A DNA stretch of 58,944 nucleotides, taken from Myxococcales bacterium. Lineage in GTDB: Bacteria; Myxococcota_A; Polyangia; Polyangiales; Polyangiaceae. A program made the position numbers and the translations under genes. The number at the start of each line of letters is the position of its first letter. The stretch's first letter is position 1. Below the pieces are notes generated by a model. It ran no database searches. It worked only from the letters and a program-made list of their open reading frames with translations, and had not been told where the DNA came from. The stretch spans positions 1 to 58,944 of the forward strand of contig JANXLV010000134.1 of assembly GCA_025355005.1 (NCBI GenBank). The letters are read 5' to 3'. Shown in pieces: positions 45,400 to 53,562 of the stretch.

Positions 45400-46332
45400 G
45401 TGTCGGTCGCTGTCGTAGATGAGGCTCCCCACGAGGCGACCGCCTGGGCACTGCTGCTCGCGCTCGCGCGACGGGCGAGCGGTGGGTCTCCGATCACGGA
45501 CGAGGTCCCATTGGCCGTGGCTGACGACGGCGCGCTCGAGACGGGTTCACGTGCGCCCTTCATCGTGGCGCGCCCCACGACGCCGCGCGGGTGGTCGTGG
45601 CCCGACGGCGGCGCGCCCGGTTCGGTTCTTGGGGCGGAGAAGGAGGTCGAGCAGATGCTCGATCTCTACATGCCGCTGTGCGTGGGCAACGGAAGCGAGC
45701 ACCTCACGGTTGGCCATCTGGCTCAGACGCTGGACGGTCGCATCGCCACGGAATCGGGCAAATCGCAGTTCATCTCGGGGGAGCAGAGCCTGCTTCATAC
45801 GCATCGGCTGCGAGCATTGTTCGACGTGGTCGTGGTCGGGCGGCGGACCATCCACGAGGACGATCCGCAGCTGACGACACGACGGTGCAAGGGCGCGAGC
45901 CCCGTGCGCGTCGTGATCGATCCCGAACGCCGACTCGGGCCCGAGCGCCGCGTTTTTTCCGGCGCGCCGTCCGCGACGCTCCTCTTCTGCTCCGCCGACG
46001 CGGCTCGAAAAAAACCGCAGCACGGCAGCGCCGAGGTCGTCGCGATCGAGGTCGCGGACGGCAAGCTGCCCGTGCCCGCGATCCTGGCCGAGCTCGCGCG
46101 ACGAGGCTTGCGCCGCATCTTCGTCGAGGGCGGTGGCCTCACCGTGTCGAGCTTCCTCGCCGCCGGCGCGCTTCACCGGCTGCACATGACGGTCTCACCC
46201 GTGGTGTTCGGCTCGGGCCGGCCGTCCCTGACGTTGCCGGAGATCCGCGAGCTCGGAGAGGCGCGCACGCTCGAGTGGCGCCACTTCTCGCTCGGCCGCG
46301 ACGTGCTGTTCGATTGCACGGTTCGAACGTGA
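45400..46332 (+). CDS. RibD C-terminal-type reductase with an N-terminal extension
   Basis: 310 residues with a GTG start. Residues about 100-308 match the RibD reductase (dihydrofolate-reductase-like) domain: TVGHLAQTLDGRIATESG, HTHRLRALFDVVVVGRRTIHEDDPQLTTR, IFVEGGGLTVSSFL. In riboflavin synthesis this domain reduces the ribosyl side chain of an aminopyrimidine with NADPH. The first 95 residues lack the zinc-deaminase motifs of full RibD and look unlike any domain I know. Its stop overlaps the GTG of the glycosyltransferase gene (GTGA), implying a role in one pathway. Confidence 0.83.
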   Translation: MSVAVVDEAPHEATAWALLLALARRASGGSPITDEVPLAVADDGALETGSRAPFIVARPTTPRGWSWPDGGAPGSVLGAEKEVEQMLDLYMPLCVGNGSEHLTVGHLAQTLDGRIATESGKSQFISGEQSLLHTHRLRALFDVVVVGRRTIHEDDPQLTTRRCKGASPVRVVIDPERRLGPERRVFSGAPSATLLFCSADAARKKPQHGSAEVVAIEVADGKLPVPAILAELARRGLRRIFVEGGGLTVSSFLAAGALHRLHMTVSPVVFGSGRPSLTLPEIRELGEARTLEWRHFSLGRDVLFDCTVRT

Positions 46333-47264
46333 AGCACGCTCACGTCTTCGTGAGGCCCGAACCGAGCGCGAAGATCACTGGCGGCGACCTCTACAATCTG
46401 CGCCTCTTCTCCGCCCTGCGCGCTTTCGGCGCCGACGTGCACGAGACCACCATCGATGGCGAGCGCCCTCCTGGAAAGGTCCTCGTCGATAGCCTCTATC
46501 TCGACGCTCTGCCGCGCTTCGCGCCTTGCCATCTGCTCGCCCACTATCTTCCGTGCCTCGTCGCTGGCACCACCCTGTCCGAGGCCGAGCGCGCCGCGCT
46601 GATCGCCGCCGACGGCTTCGTGACGACAAGCGCCTTCATGGCACGCGAGCTCACCCGGCTTGCGCCCGAGCCGCGACCCGTCGTCGTCATCGCGCCGGGC
46701 ATCGACGTCACGAACACCGCGCACGTCACCCCGGCCGCACGTGGCTCGCGCGCGATCCTGGTGGCCAATCTGACCCCCGGCAAGGGCGTGTTGCCGCTTC
46801 TGCGCGCGCTCGCGTCGCGTCCTCTTGCGCTCGCCGTCGTGGGCAGCCCCGATGTCGATCCGGACTACGCCGCCGCGTGCCACGCCGCCGGACCGCATGT
46901 GGAGTTCCTGGGCGCGCTCTCACACGCGCAGACGACCGCGGCGATCGCGGCGAGCGACTTCCTGGTGTCTGCCTCACGCATGGAGTCGTTCGGGCTCGCG
47001 CTCGCCGAGGCACGCGCCCTTGGCGTGCCGATCGTCGCAAGAACCGGCGGAAACGCCGCCGCGCACATCGATCCTTCCGCTGGCGGGTGCCTCGTTGATT
47101 CGGACGAGGCCCTCGCTGACGAATGCATCCGGCTCGCCTCCGACCCTACGGAGCTCGAGGCTCGTCGTCACGCCGCGCGGACTCACCTTCCGCCACCGCG
47201 CTCCTGGGCAGACGCCGCGCGCGAGTTTCTCGCGGCGTTCACGGATTCAATCCACGAAGGCTGA
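46329..47264 (+). CDS. Glycosyltransferase family 4 (GT-B) protein
   Basis: 311 residues, a short GT4. The C-terminal GT-B domain shows ILVANLTPGKGVLPLLRAL, FLGALSHAQTTAAIAASDFLVS and MESFGLALAEARALGVPIV, with the Glu-x7-Glu that binds the nucleotide sugar phosphate. The N-terminal domain begins VRPEPSAKITGGDLYNLRLFSALR. The reductase gene overlaps it (GTGA), so a joint pathway is likely. The acceptor is unknown. It is convergent with a membrane enzyme gene, overlapping by 26 bp. Confidence 0.85.
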   Translation: MKHAHVFVRPEPSAKITGGDLYNLRLFSALRAFGADVHETTIDGERPPGKVLVDSLYLDALPRFAPCHLLAHYLPCLVAGTTLSEAERAALIAADGFVTTSAFMARELTRLAPEPRPVVVIAPGIDVTNTAHVTPAARGSRAILVANLTPGKGVLPLLRALASRPLALAVVGSPDVDPDYAAACHAAGPHVEFLGALSHAQTTAAIAASDFLVSASRMESFGLALAEARALGVPIVARTGGNAAAHIDPSAGGCLVDSDEALADECIRLASDPTELEARRHAARTHLPPPRSWADAAREFLAAFTDSIHEG

Positions 47265-48864
47265 TCCCTTCGGGGAAGTACGTCGCGAGCCACCTGGTCT
47301 CCGGCGTGCCGTACGCGGCCGCGAGCTTCGTGACGAGGAGCGAGAAAAGGCCCTCGTGATTCAACGTGGTAGTCCGCCCGGGCTCCGCATAGAGGCCTTG
47401 CTGAAACCCGATATCCGCAAAGCTCTCCACGAACGCACCATCCTTCGAGAGGATGTGCACCGGCGTGTGGAAGGTCACCTCACCGGGTGAGTTCGATTCC
47501 AGTCGCGGCTGATGATCTCCGAGCACCACGATGACGGCGTCTTGCGATTTATCCGCTTCCAGGAAGTCGGCGAGCGCACGCCACTCGTATTCGACGCTCT
47601 TCAGATAGTGAAGTCGGTAATCCGTTCCGATCTTCTCCACGCCAGGCAGCGGCGGCCAGTCCGCGCTGTCCTCGTACGCGGGGACCGTATCGCGCGTCCA
47701 CGGGTAGTGCGTGGAGACGGCCATGTAGAACAGGTACCGAGGCTCCGCGAGCGCGGGGAGGCTCGACTTGCGGAAGGTCTCGAGGCTGAACCTGTCCGGG
47801 ATCACGCCCCATCCGTACTTGGTTCCCTGGTAGTCGAGCTGCGGGGCGGTGACGCGCAGCTCGTGAGCGTACATATCGCCGGCGCCGACGCCGGTGCGGT
47901 CCTTGGTCCCGGGCTCCAGGCTCCCCGTGTGATAGCCCTGATTGCGGAAGAACCCGATGAGCGTGGGCACTTCTCGAACCCTGGACGTGAGGAGCGTGAA
48001 GCTCTCTGGCTGGTCGATCAGGATGCCGGTCTGCATCGTCCCCAAGCTGAGCCACGATCTTCCGCCGTGCACGGGCGCGGAGCTGATGCCGGTACGCGCG
48101 CGATACCCCGCTGCCTCGAGGCGCGTCTGTATCCGCGAGATCAGCGCCCGATACGCGTCCGCCATGTCCCACGTGGTGAGGATCTCTCCATAGGCCTCTA
48201 TGACCAGGAAATAGAAGTTTGGCTTCTTCTGGAGCCGGACCCTCATGAGATCTTGGTAGCGCGCGTCGGGCCCTCCTTCTCCTAGCGCGCGAAGGCGAGC
48301 GTGGACCGCGACGGACGCGCGTGTGTTGTCGATGATCTTCGCGCTCGCAAGCGGCGCACCCGCAAACGTCAATATGCCCGACAGGAGCGTCCACGCGAGG
48401 GCTGCCATACCGACCCGCCGCCGCGGCACCGCAGGTTCTTTCTCCTGCAACGCGGTGAACGTGCGGTTCAACAGGACGATGAGGAGCACCACGCCCACGA
48501 GCGATCCACCGATGGCCGCGACCCAGGCGAACGACGTCATCTCCGAGAGGAAGTGAACGAGGTTGATCGCAAGTCGCCAGTCTTCTGCCAGAGCCGGCGG
48601 CCGGTGGAACGACGACTCGAACGCGTACTCGTACGTGAGAAACAAAAGCAGCGCCGGGTACCCGGCCACCGCGAGCCACCGGAGGAGGCGACGACGCCTG
48701 GTCCGCGCCGTGGCGAGCAGCCCGAGCACCACGAGGCCGTATTCGAACGAGTAGCCAAAGAGAGCGTGGCCGCGCTCACCCCACACGATCGCGGGGATGG
48801 AGAGGGGTACGCCGAGCATGACGACAACCGCCCAGAGCACGTTCGCGCGTAGAGCACGCCGCAT
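47239..48864 (-). CDS. Membrane alkaline-phosphatase-superfamily enzyme (sulfatase/LTA-synthase-like)
   Basis: 541 residues. About four to five N-terminal transmembrane helices (WAVVVMLGVPLSIPAIVWG, EYGLVVLGLLATA, GYPALLLFLTYEYA, WVAAIGGSLVGVVLLIVLL and one more) precede a large extracytoplasmic domain. NFYFLVIEAYGE, GGRSWLSLGTMQTG (possible Thr/Ser nucleophile), YHTGSLEPGTKD, HYPW and VVLGDHQP fit the sulfatase/LTA-synthase/phosphoethanolamine-transferase fold. It could move or cleave a phospho-head group on a lipid. It sits within the lipid-like cluster but on the opposite strand from its immediate neighbours. Confidence 0.82.
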   Translation of the reverse strand: MRRALRANVLWAVVVMLGVPLSIPAIVWGERGHALFGYSFEYGLVVLGLLATARTRRRRLLRWLAVAGYPALLLFLTYEYAFESSFHRPPALAEDWRLAINLVHFLSEMTSFAWVAAIGGSLVGVVLLIVLLNRTFTALQEKEPAVPRRRVGMAALAWTLLSGILTFAGAPLASAKIIDNTRASVAVHARLRALGEGGPDARYQDLMRVRLQKKPNFYFLVIEAYGEILTTWDMADAYRALISRIQTRLEAAGYRARTGISSAPVHGGRSWLSLGTMQTGILIDQPESFTLLTSRVREVPTLIGFFRNQGYHTGSLEPGTKDRTGVGAGDMYAHELRVTAPQLDYQGTKYGWGVIPDRFSLETFRKSSLPALAEPRYLFYMAVSTHYPWTRDTVPAYEDSADWPPLPGVEKIGTDYRLHYLKSVEYEWRALADFLEADKSQDAVIVVLGDHQPRLESNSPGEVTFHTPVHILSKDGAFVESFADIGFQQGLYAEPGRTTTLNHEGLFSLLVTKLAAAYGTPETRWLATYFPEGISLRGLNP

Positions 48865-48888
48865 GGCCTGTGCTAATCCTAACTCACC

Positions 48889-49410
48889 TTGCGCGCGCTG
48901 AACCTCGCGATCGTCTGTGCGCTCTTCGGCAGCTCCGGCTGCTCGAGACAGGACGCGCCTTCGGAGGCGCGAAAGCCCCGCGTGGACGTCACCGTCTGGC
49001 TCGATCCACACGGCGCGGTACCCGGCGACGACCTCGGCGTGTCGACCTCTGCGCCGCCGTTGGAGCGGCAGATGTTCGTGCGGAACGGGGTGCACATCGC
49101 CGTCGTCGGGGTGCCCGCGGAGGGGGATCCAGCCGCGTTTCTCGAGAACGCGATCCTCGATGCGGAGCGCGCCGGCTCGAACGGCACGATCCTGGTCTCC
49201 ACACGATGTCTCTCGGACCTGCAGCGCGGGCTCGAGAAGAACATCTCGCCCATGTGGACGGTGCCCCTCGTGATCGGCGCCCGCTGCGATGGCGGGTCGA
49301 AGGACAGGCTCGTGGCCGCCGCGCTGGTGGAGACCGGCTCCGCCTCGCAGGTGCGCATCACCTTCGATCTCCACACGCGAGCGTTCATCAAGGTCGACCC
49401 CATTCGCTGA
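48889..49410 (+). CDS. Small putative lipoprotein
   Basis: 173 residues with a TTG start and a signal peptide ending SSGC. The mature part includes PRVDVTVWLDPHGAVPGDD, MFVRNGVHIAVVGVPAEGD, NGTILVSTRC and [14 protein letters not shown] beta strands; no family is recognised. Two Cys (TRCLSD, ARCDGG) may pair. It is divergent from the membrane enzyme across only 24 bp, and convergent with the CDP-alcohol phosphatidyltransferase gene 5 bp away. Its location suggests an accessory role in the same process. Confidence 0.65.
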   Translation: MRALNLAIVCALFGSSGCSRQDAPSEARKPRVDVTVWLDPHGAVPGDDLGVSTSAPPLERQMFVRNGVHIAVVGVPAEGDPAAFLENAILDAERAGSNGTILVSTRCLSDLQRGLEKNISPMWTVPLVIGARCDGGSKDRLVAAALVETGSASQVRITFDLHTRAFIKVDPIR

Positions 49411-49414
49411 GTTG

Positions 49415-50083
49415 TCAGGGTTTGCTAGTGGGCTGTCCTCGGAACGCGCGTGAGCGCACAATCGAGTGCAGGAAGGAGAGCGACACCAGGATGGTGCCCA
49501 CCGCCGCGAAGAGCCGCGCGGGCGCTGCCCACGGAACGAACGCTCCCGCGAGCGCGATCATGAGCAGACAGAAGACCCAGCGATAGATGGGTGAGGCGGG
49601 ACAGTCACCGAGCGCGGGCACCACCGCGACGGCCGACGCGAACACGTAGCGCCATAGCCCGGCGACGAGCACCCACGGCCCGACCGCGCCCTCGCGATGT
49701 AGCAAGAGCCCGAGCACCATCACGGTCAACGCGTCGGTCTCCATGTCGAGCACCGCGCCGAACACGGACGTCTCGCCGCGCGCGCGCGCCACGTGGCCGT
49801 CGATTCCATCGATCCCCAGGATCAGCAGCACGAGCGCGACGAAGAATGGACGCGGGAGCCACGTGAGCAGCATCGGAAGACATGCCACGAGCGCGAGACG
49901 AAGGAGCGTGAGCACGTTCGCGACCGCGAGCTTATTGTCCTCTGTGCGCCATCCGCGCGCACTCGCGACCTGCCATCCCAGGCCCAGGACACCGGCCGCG
50001 ATGCAGAAGGCGATCTCTCGCGACCAGACCGCGAGGGCGACCGACGCGAGCATCCACAGAGGATAGGCGAGCCGGCGGCTCAC
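49415..50083 (-). CDS. CDP-alcohol phosphatidyltransferase family protein
   Basis: 222 residues with a GTG start and about six transmembrane segments. The full family signature DxxDGxxARx8GxxxDxxxD is present: Asp 92, Asp 95, Gly 96, Ala 99, Arg 100, Gly 109, Asp 113, Asp 117. These enzymes join a CDP-activated group to an alcohol (phosphatidyl or other), building phospholipid or glycolipid head groups. The start overlaps the stop of the UPF0104-like gene (GTGA), tying it into one operon. The substrates cannot be read from sequence. Confidence 0.87.
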   Translation of the reverse strand: MSRRLAYPLWMLASVALAVWSREIAFCIAAGVLGLGWQVASARGWRTEDNKLAVANVLTLLRLALVACLPMLLTWLPRPFFVALVLLILGIDGIDGHVARARGETSVFGAVLDMETDALTVMVLGLLLHREGAVGPWVLVAGLWRYVFASAVAVVPALGDCPASPIYRWVFCLLMIALAGAFVPWAAPARLFAAVGTILVSLSFLHSIVRSRAFRGQPTSKP

Positions 50084-51003
50084 GCGTCCTTGCCGTGTGG
50101 AAGCAGGAAGACGATCAGCCCCGGCAACGCTGCGACCAGGCTGAGCACGCCGAACGTGACGGAGACGGCAACTCCGCGCGCTGCATCGAGCCCCATGAGC
50201 GCGAACAACGCCGCCGTGGTCGCTTCGCGCGCGCCCCACCCCGCGAAGGCCCACGGGATGGTCGTGGTCGCGAGCACCAGCGGCACAACTTGCATGGCCG
50301 CGCCGGCATCCAGCACGACACCGGTCGCGCGCGCCGCGCAGCAGAACATGAGCACGAGGATCGCGACGCACGTCGTGGAGACGGCGAGCTGGAAGCCGAT
50401 GGCGCCGCGTTCGAGTAGCGCAGCACGTGCGTCCGTGGAGAGCGCTTGCAGTCGAGGCGAACGTCGTGCGCGCGACGAGAGCAAGAGAAGAAGAGGGACC
50501 GCGAGCAGCAGCGCGCCCACGAATACGCCCAGAAAAGAGCCGTTTCCGCGCACGAGCCACACGGCGGAGCTGACGAGCACGAAGAGCGCGAGCGCGACGA
50601 CGCCCGAGAGTCGCTCGAGGATCACCGCGCGCGCCGGTGGCCCCCACGATGCGCCGCCGAGCCTGCCGCGATGCCGCGCCGCGCGGACCACGTCACCGGC
50701 GATCCCCACAGGCAGCACCTGGTTCAGCAGCGTCGACAGGTAGTAGTCCAGATACGCGCGACGAAACGGCAGCGTCGCTCCCAGCCGCGCCGACGTGAAG
50801 TGCCAGCGCCACGCACACAGCAGATAGAAGAGCGCGGACAGGCCGAAAAAGAGCGCGACCGGGCGCGGGCTGAGGTGCGTGAGGCTCTCCCACACGGACC
50901 GGAGATCGATCCGCCAGAGGACGAGCCCCACGAAGACGGGTGTCGCGATGAAGCGCGCCACCTTGGTGGAGGCCACGAGCCAGCGCGGAGCGCCTTCACG
51001 CAC
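50080..51003 (-). CDS. UPF0104/LPG-synthase-TM-type membrane protein
   Basis: 307 residues with about eight transmembrane segments and the family motifs [39 protein letters not shown] and [12 protein letters not shown]. This family, the membrane part of lysyl-phosphatidylglycerol synthase (MprF), also occurs free and is thought to flip or bind lipids. Its start overlaps the stop of the pterin-synthase-like gene by 8 bp, and its own stop overlaps the CDP-alcohol phosphatidyltransferase gene. In context it may translocate the lipid product. Confidence 0.85.
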   Translation of the reverse strand: MREGAPRWLVASTKVARFIATPVFVGLVLWRIDLRSVWESLTHLSPRPVALFFGLSALFYLLCAWRWHFTSARLGATLPFRRAYLDYYLSTLLNQVLPVGIAGDVVRAARHRGRLGGASWGPPARAVILERLSGVVALALFVLVSSAVWLVRGNGSFLGVFVGALLLAVPLLLLLSSRARRSPRLQALSTDARAALLERGAIGFQLAVSTTCVAILVLMFCCAARATGVVLDAGAAMQVVPLVLATTTIPWAFAGWGAREATTAALFALMGLDAARGVAVSVTFGVLSLVAALPGLIVFLLPHGKDA

Positions 51004-51406
51004 GCGGCGGGAGATCCTTCTCGTACGAAGCCCACGCCACGTGCGATTCGTGCAGGGTCACCTTCATGGACGTGAGCGAAGGACCGCCCGGACCGACGGC
51101 CCCCGCCTTCGCAGCCTCCGCCATGCGCTCGAAGACGTAGCGCGCGAGAAACTCCGTTGTCGTGTTCACGCCCGCGAACTCCGGCAGATCGTCCAGGTTC
51201 TGGAAGGTGAGCTTGCCGAGGACCTGGTGGAGCACCTCGCTCGCGCGTCCGATGTCGATGACCACGTTCGACTCGTCGAGCGTCTCGCGGAAGAAGGCGA
51301 CGTCGACGATGTACGTCGCGCCGTGGAGCTTCTGTGCAGGGCCAAAGAGCTCCCCGCGGAAAGAGTGGGCGATCATGACGTGGTCGCGGATGCCGATGGC
51401 GAACAT
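50996..51406 (-). CDS. 6-pyruvoyltetrahydropterin-synthase/QueD-like protein with altered active site
   Basis: 136 residues of the PTPS/QueD fold: [73 protein letters not shown] and [14 protein letters not shown]. In canonical enzymes three His bind zinc and a Cys four residues before HGH is the nucleophile. Here His 14 and His 28 remain, but the third zinc His is Ala 30 (HGA instead of HGH) and the Cys position is Ala 24. It is therefore probably not an ordinary queuosine or biopterin enzyme. I recall actinobacterial homologs with the same HGAT motif. It lies in the MDR dehydrogenase operon. Confidence 0.85.
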   Translation of the reverse strand: MFAIGIRDHVMIAHSFRGELFGPAQKLHGATYIVDVAFFRETLDESNVVIDIGRASEVLHQVLGKLTFQNLDDLPEFAGVNTTTEFLARYVFERMAEAAKAGAVGPGGPSLTSMKVTLHESHVAWASYEKDLPPRA

Positions 51407-51408
51407 GG

Positions 51409-52371
51409 CTACGGACTATAGCGCACGCGATGGCAGAGGCATGACGTCAGCTTGGGCATGGTTCGCGGCAGCTCCTCGAACGAGCTCTCCCCGTCCAGCA
51501 GCACGTCGAGCACGGGATCCGTGAGGAGAGAGAGCGCGAGCTCGAGGCGCCTGCGAAACGACCATCGCGCTTGCTGCGATGGGGGCAGCCCGCCGACCTG
51601 CGAGGACCGCAGCGTGAGGCGTTGCGAATGGAACGCGCCGCCGAGGGGAGCCTGGGTCGTGCCCTCGCCAAAAAAGCTCATCTCGACGATCGTGGACGAT
51701 GAGCCAGCGAGGGAGATCGCGGTCGCGAGGCCCTCCGAAGTTCCGCTCGTGTGGATCACCACGTCGGCGCCGCCCTGCGCGGAGCTGGGGACGGCGAACG
51801 CGACACCGAACGCAGACGCAACGCGCGCGCGCTCTCCCAGGATGTCGACGAGCTCCACGCGACATCCCGGAATGCGCCCAGCGAGGTATGCGACGAGCGC
51901 GCCCACCACGCCGCCGCCGACGACCGCGACGCGATCGCCGACCTTCACGTCTGCGTCCCACACTCCATTGATCGCGGTCTCCAGGTTGCCCGCGAGGACC
52001 GCGCGAGCCGCGGGCACACCCGCAGGCAACGGAACGACCGCGTCCGCCGGCACGACGTACCGCGTCTGGTGTGGATAGAGGCAGAAGACCTCCCGTCCGC
52101 GAAGCTCGCTCGGCCCTTCGGTGACGCGACCCACGTTGAGGTAGCCATACTTCACGGGGAACGAGAGCTCGCCCGCCTGATGCGGCGCCCGCATGCGCTG
52201 ATGCTCGCTGACGGGGACGCGTCCCTGGAAGACGAGCGACTCGGTCCCGCGGCTCACGGCCGAGTAGAGCGTCTCGACGAGCACCTCGGAAGGACCGGGG
52301 CCCGCGAGCGTCTCCTCACGGATCTCTCCGACCCCCAGCTCGACTGTCCAGAAAGCACGCGCCGTGAACAT
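51409..52371 (-). CDS. MDR-family (zinc-type) dehydrogenase
   Basis: 320 residues of the medium-chain dehydrogenase/reductase family. [46 protein letters not shown] and the Rossmann GVG-type loop [18 protein letters not shown] are present. The usual Cys of the catalytic zinc near residue 40 is Ser/Ala here, and no structural-zinc Cys cluster is seen, so it may be zinc-free. It heads the minus-strand operon, 2 bp before the PTPS-like gene. The substrate is probably the pathway intermediate, but it is unknown. Confidence 0.83.
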   Translation of the reverse strand: MFTARAFWTVELGVGEIREETLAGPGPSEVLVETLYSAVSRGTESLVFQGRVPVSEHQRMRAPHQAGELSFPVKYGYLNVGRVTEGPSELRGREVFCLYPHQTRYVVPADAVVPLPAGVPAARAVLAGNLETAINGVWDADVKVGDRVAVVGGGVVGALVAYLAGRIPGCRVELVDILGERARVASAFGVAFAVPSSAQGGADVVIHTSGTSEGLATAISLAGSSSTIVEMSFFGEGTTQAPLGGAFHSQRLTLRSSQVGGLPPSQQARWSFRRRLELALSLLTDPVLDVLLDGESSFEELPRTMPKLTSCLCHRVRYSP

Positions 52372-52461
52372 CTCCCGAGTATCGCTCGTTGCCTCGTCGA
52401 ACGCGAACTTGGGAGCCTTGGCGCCGCCGTAACCACTTGCGCGGTCGCGCGTAGTGCTCTC

Positions 52462-53511
52462 ATGAAGGCGCTGCTTGCCCCCCTGGTCCTCGGGTCCACG
52501 CTTGTTTTTGGCTGTTCTGGTGCGGCGCTCGAGAACGCCACCGCTCCCCATGCGCCGTCCGCTGCATCGATGCCCGCGGTCCAAGCGGGACACGAGGGAC
52601 ACGCGCGCACGTACGGCAAGCCGACGCCGGCGGAGCTCGCGAAGCTCACGCCGCTCCAGCTCCGCGTCACCCAGGAGGCCGCGACGGAGCCGCCGTTCCA
52701 GAACCAGTACTGGGACAATCACGCCGCCGGCATCTATGTCGACGTCGCGACGGGCGAGCCGCTCTTCTCGTCGCAGGACAAGTTCGAATCGGGCACCGGC
52801 TGGCCGAGCTTCACGCGACCGATCGAGGCAGAGCGTGTCGTCGACGCAGAGGACCTCACGCACGGCATGGTGCGGACCGAGGTCACGTCGAAAGGCGGCG
52901 GCTCGCACCTTGGTCACGTCTTCACGGACGGCCCGGCGCCGACCGGCCTTCGCTACTGCATGAACTCGTCGTCGCTCCGGTTTGTCCCGTTCGCTTCGCT
53001 CGAAGAGGAGGGCTACGGCGCATATCGCGCGCCCTTCCTCGCATCGAACCACGGCGCGCCGCCGCCAGCAGCGACGGTCAATGCGTGTAATTTCCCCGCA
53101 CCTGGTCAGAAGGCCGGTTGCAGCGCGACGATCGCCGTCGCCATCGTGGGCGGCCGTTGCGTCGCGCGGACGCGTGATGCGATCGGAAAGGCGCCCGGCG
53201 TCATCGACACGACCCTCGGCACGGACGGCGCGGACAAGGCGCTCGCGCTCCGCGTCCTCTTCGATCCGACGAAGACGACCTACGACGCCCTGGTGCGCGC
53301 GTGGATCGCGGAGGGCGGCGCGCATGCCGCGGACGGCCGCGTGCTCGCCACCACGAGTGACGAGGAGCGCATCGCGAAGCGCACGCTGGACGAGAGTCAC
53401 GCGAGCGCCGCGGTGGTCCGCACGTCAGGCTTCCGCGACGCCACGCCGGACGACGTCAAGAACACCGTCGGAGACGCGGCCGGGCGAATGGCAACGAATC
53501 GGTGCCTGTGA
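52462..53511 (+). CDS. msrB: Lipoprotein MsrB fused to a degenerate MsrA-like domain
   Basis: 349 residues. Lipobox VFGC leads to a full MsrB domain (about 55-185): [38 protein letters not shown] and [11 protein letters not shown] with catalytic Cys 166. The CxxC zinc pairs of many MsrB proteins are absent, as in the zinc-free group. Residues about 220-335 resemble MsrA ([29 protein letters not shown]), but the GCFW catalytic motif reads VGGRC, so it is probably inactive. MsrB reduces methionine-R-sulfoxide; this one should act at the cell envelope. It is divergent from the MDR gene. Confidence 0.85.
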   Translation: MKALLAPLVLGSTLVFGCSGAALENATAPHAPSAASMPAVQAGHEGHARTYGKPTPAELAKLTPLQLRVTQEAATEPPFQNQYWDNHAAGIYVDVATGEPLFSSQDKFESGTGWPSFTRPIEAERVVDAEDLTHGMVRTEVTSKGGGSHLGHVFTDGPAPTGLRYCMNSSSLRFVPFASLEEEGYGAYRAPFLASNHGAPPPAATVNACNFPAPGQKAGCSATIAVAIVGGRCVARTRDAIGKAPGVIDTTLGTDGADKALALRVLFDPTKTTYDALVRAWIAEGGAHAADGRVLATTSDEERIAKRTLDESHASAAVVRTSGFRDATPDDVKNTVGDAAGRMATNRCL

Positions 53512-53562
53512 CGCGCTTGCGGAATGCCTCACGGCGGAGATCGCCCACGGCGATAACTGACG

